Shown here: positions 16,463 through 21,155 of the stretch, in pieces
How the letters are laid out: each line of letters opens with the position of its first letter
Numbering within the stretch: position 1 is the stretch's first letter
Origin: Syntrophaceae bacterium UBA6112
Lineage (GTDB): Bacteria; Desulfobacterota; Syntrophia; Syntrophales; UBA5619
Direction: 5' to 3'
Length of the DNA stretch: 21,155 bases
NCBI GenBank assembly: GCA_002423465.1
Contig: DIWG01000025.1
Location: 1-21,155, forward strand
Translations under genes and position numbers: made by a program
The notes under the pieces: model-generated
The model's database searches: none
The model's input: the letters and a program-made list of their open reading frames with translations, nothing else
What the model was told of the DNA's origin: nothing

Positions 16463-16485
16463 AAAAATGAGCGTTCAATCTTTTT
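16463..16485. promoter_or_regulatory. Candidate TetR operator upstream of the efflux genes
   Basis: An imperfect dyad between the TetR gene and acrA. On the minus strand, TTGAACGCTCAT is flanked by AAAAA on one side and TTTTT on the other, with matching TGA...TCA ends. It shares TGAAYGC with the palindrome at 17125-17134 upstream of the TetR gene. It is the only symmetric element I found in this 155-base gap. Confidence 0.3.
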
Positions 16486-16522
16486 AGGGGGAAAACTCGA
16501 TACTCCCCATAAAGCATGGGCA

Positions 16523-17098
16523 TCACCTCTTGATGGCGTCCCAGCAGGCTTCCGTGGTCTGTTTGATCAGGGTTTCGTCCAGGTTGACGAAACCCTGAAT
16601 GTGGTCGCGGATCAGAGAGATCAGGGGACCAAGGGCCAGGGAAAAAAGCACGGCAACGGGTAAATTTTTCAGGATCTGCTGAGTGATCCCCTCTTCAAAG
16701 AGATCAATTAGGATTTCGTGGTTGCCGGGCGTGCCCAAAAGCCTGTCCCTGCGCAGGGAGATGCCGTAGGGTGAGTTGAAATACTGCGCCATGTAACGGA
16801 AATGAAGAGGGTTCTTTATAAAATAGCGAAAAAGTTCCCTGATCAGGTAGAAAAATTTCCCCCGGAGGGGCCTTTCGACAGGGTAACCTTCCCGAAGAGT
16901 CGCGCTGATCTTCTCTTCCAATTCTCTATACAGTTCCGTGATGAGGATATCCTTGTTCTCGAAATGATGGTACATCGTTCCGGAGGCTACGCCCGCTTTT
17001 TCGATGATCATGGCCATCGGGGCGTCGTGAAAACCCCGTTCGGCAATGAGTTCCAGCGCCGCTTGCATGACGTTGCTGCGCTTGTTCGATTTTCTCAT
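16523..17098 (-). CDS. TetR/AcrR-family transcriptional repressor
   Basis: A 191-aa one-component regulator, most likely controlling the pump genes just downstream. Residues about 7-57 form the TetR DNA-binding domain, with AALELIAERGFHDAPMAMII then AGVASGTMYHHFENKDIL, the recognition helix region. The rest is a helical ligand-binding domain, with hydrophobic stretches and FVNLDETL near the C-terminus; its ligand cannot be predicted. The ATG at 17098 has AGGG about nine bases upstream. Its 3' end contains a perfect 12-13 bp inverted repeat (16567-16598) inside the coding region. It is transcribed in the same direction as acrA, not divergently as in many TetR-pump pairs. Confidence 0.9.
   Translation of the reverse strand: MRKSNKRSNVMQAALELIAERGFHDAPMAMIIEKAGVASGTMYHHFENKDILITELYRELEEKISATLREGYPVERPLRGKFFYLIRELFRYFIKNPLHFRYMAQYFNSPYGISLRRDRLLGTPGNHEILIDLFEEGITQQILKNLPVAVLFSLALGPLISLIRDHIQGFVNLDETLIKQTTEACWDAIKR
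16567..16598 (-). repeat. Perfect 13-bp inverted repeat inside the TetR gene
   Basis: On the minus strand, TCAGGGTTTCGTC and GACGAAACCCTGA are perfect complements around a 6-base loop AACCTG. The element lies within the last 30 codons of the TetR gene and encodes QGFVNLDETL. In mRNA it would be a very stable hairpin. There is no T-run after it, so it is not a standard terminator. Confidence 0.8.
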
Positions 17099-17124
17099 GA
17101 TTCAAACCCTGCCCATAAATGAAT

Positions 17125-17134
17125 GAATGCATTC
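17125..17134. promoter_or_regulatory. Palindrome upstream of the TetR gene, possible operator
   Basis: GAATGCATTC is a perfect 10-base palindrome lying 26 bases before the TetR start codon, in the 87-base gap after the 92-aa gene. Its position suits autoregulation by the TetR protein, but a 10-base palindrome can occur by chance. Confidence 0.3.
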
Positions 17135-17185
17135 CCGACAGTTTCATCCGCTCCTCAATGACGGTTTGGGACGCTACGTTTTCAA

Positions 17186-17464
17186 TCAATCTTCGATCAT
17201 AAGCCAACAGGTGTGATCCACCAGACCGAAATGCTTCATCGCGTCGGCCAGGCTCGCACCCACATCAGATTTCTGTCTTTTGCCTTGTTCCGTCTGCGAT
17301 GAGATGACGATCGCGAGGTCGCCGGGGATGAAGGCACTGACATAAAAGTTAGCCTCAAATTTATTCACTTTTTTAAGGTTCTGGCAAAATGACCTCAGAG
17401 ACTCACGGGCCTGTTGATCCGAATTGCCCGAAGCTCGCAAAGAAATGACCTCAAGACGTTTCAT
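17186..17464 (-). CDS. 92-aa protein of unknown function, first gene of the run
   Basis: A small soluble protein without signal peptide or membrane segments. It begins MKRLEVISLRASGNSDQQARESL, continues through a basic helix (FCQNLKKVNKF) and ends SLADAMKHFGLVDHTCWLMIED. The alternation of strands and helices resembles small ferredoxin-like alpha/beta folds, such as dimeric alpha-beta barrel proteins, but I cannot place it in a named family. The ATG at 17464 has AGGGAG seven bases upstream. A well-formed sigma-54 promoter lies 38-53 bases upstream, so this is the first gene under that promoter and may be the most directly controlled by the divergent activator. Confidence 0.7.
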   Translation of the reverse strand: MKRLEVISLRASGNSDQQARESLRSFCQNLKKVNKFEANFYVSAFIPGDLAIVISSQTEQGKRQKSDVGASLADAMKHFGLVDHTCWLMIED

Positions 17465-17501
17465 GTTATTCTCCCTCGCCATATTCAATGGGCCTTTCAT
17501 T

Positions 17502-17517
17502 TGCCTAAACCGTGCCA
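17502..17517 (-). promoter_or_regulatory. Sigma-54 (-24/-12) promoter
   Basis: The minus strand reads TGGCACGGTTTAGGCA, against the consensus TGGCACRNNNNTTGCW. The full -24 TGGCAC, the purine, and the -12 GC plus final A are present, with exactly 10 bases between GG and GC. The predicted start site is near 17491, about 27 bases before the ATG at 17464, leaving room for the AGGGAG ribosome-binding site. It faces away from the adjacent sigma-54 activator gene. Confidence 0.75.
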
Positions 17518-17528
17518 TACTAAATAAT

Positions 17529-17628
17529 TGTTAAAATACAATGGCTTGAACATGAGCGTCTGATATAAGTGTTATATGCAATACAATTTTATGTTATATT
17601 TGGCATCAATCGCGTAAAAGTGTTAAAT
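17529..17628. promoter_or_regulatory. Cluster of TGTTAWAW repeats, candidate activator sites
   Basis: TGTTAAAA at 17529, TGTTATAT at 17570 and 17592, and TGTTAAAT at 17621 are same-orientation copies of one octamer. The copy at 17570 is part of a perfect inverted repeat, ATATAA-GTG-TTATAT (17563-17577). The three right-hand copies lie about 80-135 bases upstream of the predicted sigma-54 start site, the usual distance for enhancer-binding proteins. The region is AT-rich, so chance is a real alternative. Confidence 0.4.
17600..17628 (+). promoter_or_regulatory. Candidate sigma-70 promoter for the sigma-54 activator gene
   Basis: TTGGCA (17600-17605) and TTAAAT (17623-17628) are separated by 17 bases, matching 5/6 and 4/6 of the -35 and -10 consensus. 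Predicted start near 17635, about 30 bases before the ATG at 17666. The -10 overlaps the last TGTTA repeat, which would allow autoregulation. Confidence 0.45.
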
Positions 17629-17665
17629 AAGATACATTGAAAATTGAAGAATGGAGGCGGACGCG

Positions 17666-19285
17666 ATGGTGGATGAAAAAGATTTTTTCCGGGAGGCGAC
17701 GCTGCGGATTTGCGGCAGTCTGGAGATAGAAAAGGCGTTATGGGACTGTTTGATCTACATCCGGGACTACATTCCCGCCGATATGATCTTTATGAACGTG
17801 TATGATCCCGGTACCGGCATCGGCGAGACATTGGCGAGGGCCGATCTCCAGGGCGGCCGGCTTGCCTCCCTAAAGCTGACGGTTCCCCAGGCGGCCCGCC
17901 ACGTCATCGACGATATTCTGAAGAATGCCCATCGCGCGCCCCACATCATCGTGGCCGATCGGGTCGGCGAACATCCGCTCCTGGGACCGATGGCCGCGAT
18001 TGCGGGAAATCCAGATGCGGCTTTTATGGCCATCGGCCCGAAGCCGGAGTGGAATCTCTTCGGAGGCATCTTCATCGGAAATCATGCAGGTGAGAAGTAT
18101 ACCGACGAGCACGTGCAACTCTTTTCTCTGCTCAACGAACCTTTTGCTATTGCCTTCAGCAATTATATACGTTACCGCGAGGTCTTGCGTCTGAAGGACA
18201 TCCTTGCGGACGACAACCGGTATTTACAGAACGAACTGCGGCAGCAGACCGGGGATGAAATCATTGGCGCCAACTTCGGTCTGAAACAGGTCATGGAGAT
18301 GGTCGGCCAGGTGGCACCCTTGACCAGTCCTGTCCTGTTGCTGGGGGAAACGGGGGCTGGAAAAGAGGTCATAGCCACGGCCATTCATAATCTATCGCCA
18401 CGCAGAAACGGTCCTTTCATTAAGGTGAATTGTGGGGCCATCCCGGAGTCCCTTATGGACAGCGAGCTTTTCGGCCATGAGAAAGGGGCCTTTACAGGGG
18501 CCCTTTTCCAAAAGCGCGGCCGCTTCGAACGGGCCCAGGGCGGTACGATCTTTCTTGATGAAATCGGAGAATTGACGCCGGGAGCGCAAATCAGGCTCCT
18601 GCGGGTAATCCAGGAAAAGGAGATTGAACGGATTGGCGGGACGGAAACCCTCAATGTGGACATTCGCGTCATCACTGCTACGCACCGCAATCTGGAGGCC
18701 ATGCTGACAGAGGGCAAGTTCCGCGAGGACCTTTATTTTCGTCTCCGGGTCTTTCCGATCCTGATCCCCACGCTGCGGGACCGGTGCGCCGATATCCCCG
18801 CCCTGGTCCAGCATTTCATGATGAAGAAGGCCCGCGAGATGGGGGTGGTGGACGTCCCCACCTTGGCGCCGGGGGCCATTGATCAATTGATGCATTACTC
18901 CTGGCCGGGGAATGTTCGGGAACTGCAGAATGCGGTGGAACGAGCCCTCATTCTCAACCGGGGCAACCCATTGACCTTTGATGATCTTGGAGAAACGGCG
19001 AAGAACATGGTGCCGGGCACGCCTCTGCTGGGCGGCGGAAGCGGCGATAGCCTGGATCAGGCCGTATCACGGTGCATCAGACGGGCCCTGGAAACGACGG
19101 GCGATCGCGTTGGCGGAGAAAAAGGGGCGGCAAAACTACTGAAAATGAACTCCTCAACGCTCAGAGCAAAGATGAGGAAATTAGGCATCCCTTTCGGCAG
19201 AAAAGGACAAAAGACCGGCTCAAGCGACCTGGCCGAAGGAGGGATCGGTAAGACAACGTCATCATCGCGCAGCGGAGGCTGGTAA
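17666..19285 (+). CDS. Sigma-54-dependent activator with GAF, AAA+ and Fis-type HTH domains
   Basis: A bacterial enhancer-binding protein that remodels RNA polymerase carrying sigma-54, using ATP. Residues about 10-165 form a GAF-like sensor domain. The central AAA+ domain has Walker A GETGAGKE (about 227-234), the sigma-54 contact loop GAFTGA (about 274-279), Walker B GGTIFLDE and the arginine-containing FREDLYFRLRVFPI. The C-terminus has a Fis-type helix-turn-helix (GAAKLLKMNSSTLRAKMRKLGI) and a polar tail. All motor residues are present. I chose the ATG at 17666 because GGAGG lies eight bases upstream; an ATG at 17651 is possible. There is no receiver domain, so activity is probably set by a ligand or redox signal sensed by GAF. 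It is divergent from the 92-aa gene and its sigma-54 promoter. Confidence 0.93.
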   Translation: MVDEKDFFREATLRICGSLEIEKALWDCLIYIRDYIPADMIFMNVYDPGTGIGETLARADLQGGRLASLKLTVPQAARHVIDDILKNAHRAPHIIVADRVGEHPLLGPMAAIAGNPDAAFMAIGPKPEWNLFGGIFIGNHAGEKYTDEHVQLFSLLNEPFAIAFSNYIRYREVLRLKDILADDNRYLQNELRQQTGDEIIGANFGLKQVMEMVGQVAPLTSPVLLLGETGAGKEVIATAIHNLSPRRNGPFIKVNCGAIPESLMDSELFGHEKGAFTGALFQKRGRFERAQGGTIFLDEIGELTPGAQIRLLRVIQEKEIERIGGTETLNVDIRVITATHRNLEAMLTEGKFREDLYFRLRVFPILIPTLRDRCADIPALVQHFMMKKAREMGVVDVPTLAPGAIDQLMHYSWPGNVRELQNAVERALILNRGNPLTFDDLGETAKNMVPGTPLLGGGSGDSLDQAVSRCIRRALETTGDRVGGEKGAAKLLKMNSSTLRAKMRKLGIPFGRKGQKTGSSDLAEGGIGKTTSSSRSGGW

Positions 19286-19344
19286 TGAAGATAAGAATTG
19301 AATCGTCGGGCATTCTCTTGGCCATGGATGCAGAGCAGGCTTGA
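19285..19344 (+). CDS. Possible 19-aa ORF coupled to the activator stop
   Basis: TAATG joins the activator stop to a new ATG at 19285, with GGAGG six bases upstream, and the frame runs MKIRIESSGILLAMDAEQA before TGA. The coupling signal is good, but the product is too short to assess. It may be the start of a former downstream gene truncated before the right-hand repeat. Confidence 0.25.
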   Translation: MKIRIESSGILLAMDAEQA

Positions 19345-19352
19345 AACCGGGG

Positions 19353-19377
19353 CCTCGATCCCGTGTAAGGGTTGAGG
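19353..19377 (+). terminator. Weak hairpin after the activator gene
   Basis: CCTCGATCCC and GGGTTGAGG can pair with one wobble and one bulged base around a GTGTAA loop. No clean T-run follows (TCTATGTTTG), so it is at best a weak terminator. Confidence 0.3.
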
Positions 19378-19416
19378 TCTATGTTTGTGCGAAAAATCGT
19401 TTGGCCGTGCTTTCGT

Positions 19417-19454
19417 GACGATGATTACCGTTTGCTGTCAGCAGTATTATCGTC
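19417..19454. repeat. Inverted repeat just before the right-hand repeat copy
   Basis: GACGATGAT (19417-19425) pairs with ATTATCGTC (19446-19454) with one wobble, around a 20-base loop that itself contains GCTGTCAGC. It ends 30 bases before the start of the GC-rich repeat. It may be a terminator-like or boundary structure. Confidence 0.45.
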
Positions 19455-19484
19455 TCTTGACTGATTCTATAGCGGGAAGGAAGC

Positions 19485-20734
19485 GGTAGGCAAGGTTCGC
19501 GCCGGCCACTTGGTGTGGCCGTCACGCCCCTTGCATCTTTCCCTTTTCCCCCCTGTCATCCCCCGGAGGGGGATTTCCCGCCCACCACCCCATCAGGCGG
19601 AAGCAGGGGCCGCGCCAGGGCATTCCTCTGCTCCAGCCCTGTCACGGCCCCTGCATTCTCCCTTCCGCGCTCGGGCAAGGGCGTCGCCGGCCCTTTCCGC
19701 TGCCCCAGGGACCGGCACCGCCCTTGCTGATCCTCGTGCGGTGTTTTCTTTCCATGCCTCAGGTTCTGAGCTTACCTGCTCGCTTGTTGCCTCTCCTCCG
19801 TTCCAGGGATCTGCGAGGAAGGCGTCCGGCGTTGCAGTCGCCGGGGTCGCGCCGCAGCGTCGCTTCCTGCCGGCTTGGTGCACCGCCTGCCGCGCTGTTC
19901 TCCCCCGCCCTCCCTCGCGGGTGCCATCGTCCGTCAGGGCCGGGCTGCGCTCCGCCCCTCCGGCCGCTTGGCATCCGCGCCCGTCCGCCCCAGAGGGGCT
20001 CCCTCCCTGCCTCCGGGGCAGGCCTGACGACCGCTTCGCGGCGACAGGCCCGCCCCTCCGGCATATTGTACTTTTCTTTGCCCGGTCCCGGCAGACCTCG
20101 CTACGCTCGGACTGCCGGTCCTCGGGCGTTGCGGCCGGCTCCGCGACCGCATAAACCCGCGGACGCTCCGCACGGCCGCTTTTGTTTGGTGCTCCGGGCC
20201 GTCGGCAGACAGACGCTACGCGCTGACTGCCTAGGCCCTCCGGTTTTCTTTTATTTGCCCGCTCCCGGAGCGACCTCGCTTCGCTCGGACGCGCCAGGTC
20301 GCGGGCTTTTGCGCAGTCGGCTCCGCGACCGCATAAAGACGCGGACGCTCCGCTCTCATGCGCCAAGGTGGCCCGCCTGCCGCCTGTCACCTCCTTCGTC
20401 GGAGACAGGCGGCCGCGGGCAATCACTTTCTTGTCGGTCGCCGTGACTCGCCCTCCGCTTCGCTCCGGACGAGACACGTCTCCCTGGTTCGCGCCCTCGC
20501 CCTCGAAACCGCTTACGCGGATTCCAGGGCGCCGGACGGTCCCGCCCTGTGGTCGGGTCCGCCACTCCGGGCGCTCCGAAAACCCAAATCAAAAGATCAA
20601 ATCCGTGATCTGCCTTGCATCACGACTTTGCGTTTGATCCGGGTGGTCGCTTCGACCGTGCAGTCCTCCCTATCGGCGTTCCGCCTCTTTCCCCGCTACC
20701 GGCGACGCGTTCCTGTCGCCGCCTTGCAGCGGGG
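19485..20734. repeat. Long GC-rich direct repeat, right copy
   Basis: Same orientation as 380-1357 and closely similar for most of its length. It is longer because of two extra blocks. Block one (19964-20061) lies between two copies of GCCCCTCCGG. Block two (20172-20353) lies between two versions of a GACCGCATAAA ... GCGGACGCTCCGC motif. The extra blocks add 280 bases, close to the whole length difference. Hairpins seen in the left copy are conserved here (19503-19521; about 20378-20410). Long open frames exist on both strands, including 19593-20477 on the minus strand. They have no recognisable product and are not kept in frame between copies, so I treat the block as non-coding. Confidence 0.85.
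20172..20353. repeat. Internal duplicated module in the right repeat copy
   Basis: This 182-base block, absent from the left copy, ends in TCGGCTCCGCGACCGCATAA and then GCGGACGCTCCGC, closely repeating the sequence just before it (20134-20171). It also repeats a CTCCCGG...GACCTCGCTTCGCTCGGAC unit resembling 20083-20116. It looks like a diverged tandem duplication of one module. Confidence 0.65.
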
Positions 20735-20856
20735 CCGCAGACATAGAAGACTTTGCCAGTCTTTGGGTCAACCAAAAGCCTTATTCAACTGCATAGTAAT
20801 CTGCCAATCACGAACGTCAGCCCTCCTCATCTCGATTTGTACCTTTTTGTCTGATT
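20735..20856. other. Short intergenic stretch after the right repeat
   Basis: Contains a small hairpin, AAGACT-TTGCC-AGTCTT (20747-20763), with no following T-run on either strand. It ends at the stop codon of the UbiB-like gene. No gene is visible. Confidence 0.4.
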
Positions 20857-21155
20857 TTATAATCTCCCCGATCGCAAAATGCCGACGAGCAGCCATATAC
20901 CAAGAATGCTCGCCACGAGGAACCCGGCAAGACCGAGGAGGGGATAGCCAAACAGTTCCGGGCCTGCTTCCGTTTGGAACACAAGAGATGAGCCGATAAT
21001 AAGGGCGGCAATGATCACCGCAAAGCTCAGACGGTTGCTGGATCTATCCAATTCATCGATAAGGCGTTCAAGTCCCCGATGTTCAAACCTGATTCCCAAT
21101 TCATCCTTCTTCAATTTTACAAGGATGTCCCGTAAGTCGGTCGGCAATTCCTTCA
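20857..21155 (-). CDS. ubiB: C-terminal part of an ABC1/UbiB-family kinase-like protein
   Basis: Only the last ~98 residues are in the window; the gene starts beyond the right edge. The visible part reads PTDLRDILVKLKKDELGIRFEHRGLERLIDELDRSSNRLSF with a break-free continuation. Two hydrophobic helices follow (FAVIIAALIIGSSLVF and LLGLAGFLVASILGIWLLVGIL), ending RSGRL. This is the characteristic tail of AarF/UbiB-type atypical kinases, which act in ubiquinone or other isoprenoid lipid metabolism at the inner membrane. The kinase core is not visible, so the call rests on the tail alone. It is co-directional with the long run but separated from it by the repeat and the divergent activator. Confidence 0.75.
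   Translation of the reverse strand, partial: KELPTDLRDILVKLKKDELGIRFEHRGLERLIDELDRSSNRLSFAVIIAALIIGSSLVFQTEAGPELFGYPLLGLAGFLVASILGIWLLVGILRSGRL

Noticed and set aside
17601..17614. TGGCATCAATCGCG as a plus-strand sigma-54 promoter for the activator
   Set aside because: The gap between GG and GC is 9, not 10, and the -24 and -12 elements are weak; a sigma-70 match overlaps it.
19593..20477. 294-codon minus-strand open frame in the right GC-rich repeat, and smaller ones in the left copy
   Set aside because: Arg/Gly/Ala-rich with no domain or ribosome-binding site, and interrupted by frame-breaking indels between the two repeat copies.
1..21155. tRNA or rRNA genes
   Set aside because: I saw no TTCGANNCC-type arm with matching acceptor stem, and no rRNA-like conserved segments.

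Overview
The window reads as chromosomal DNA from a Gram-negative, moderately GC-rich bacterium. I infer a deltaproteobacterium (Desulfobacterota, Syntrophales-like). The basis is a sigma-54 activator with its own -24/-12 promoter, a small SAP/four-cysteine protein, Mla-type lipid transport remnants, outer-membrane barrels and a UbiB-type kinase tail. The taxon is inference, not read directly.

Layout. Positions 1-379 hold no recognisable gene. A GC-rich, hairpin-filled, apparently non-coding repeat lies at about 380-1357, and a second, longer copy in the same orientation lies at about 19485-20734. Between them is one long run of minus-strand genes (17464 down to 1842) plus one divergent plus-strand regulator (17666-19285). 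The right edge (20857-21155) carries the C-terminus of an ABC1/UbiB-family protein on the minus strand.

The minus-strand run, in transcription order: a 92-aa protein of unknown function; a TetR-family repressor; a complete tripartite RND efflux system (membrane-fusion lipoprotein, HAE1-type pump, OprM-type outer-membrane lipoprotein); alpha-glucan phosphorylase; a 61-aa SAP-like four-cysteine protein; a GT5 glycogen/starch synthase-like protein; a patatin-like lipoprotein phospholipase; a 70-aa protein of unknown function; a broken mlaE whose end is fused to the tail of mlaA; an MqsA/YgiT-type zinc-finger protein without its usual DNA-binding domain; an LpxR-type lipid A deacylase; and a barrel-like outer-membrane protein built from two tandem copies of one ~140-residue unit. 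Most gaps are under 90 bases, the largest being about 155 bases between the TetR gene and the pump genes. The phosphorylase ribosome-binding site overlaps the stop codon of the outer-membrane factor.

How it may work together. A good sigma-54 promoter (17502-17517, minus strand) sits directly in front of the first gene of the run, facing away from a GAF-AAA+-Fis sigma-54 activator. The simplest reading is that this activator switches on the run, with the TetR protein as a second control on the pump. The run joins toxin/solute efflux, glycogen turnover and outer-membrane lipid remodelling (phospholipase, lipid A deacylase, remnant Mla lipid transport). This suggests an envelope-stress or dormancy module. 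That functional link is inference from gene order. The two long direct repeats sit just outside both ends of the module and could recombine to delete or amplify it.
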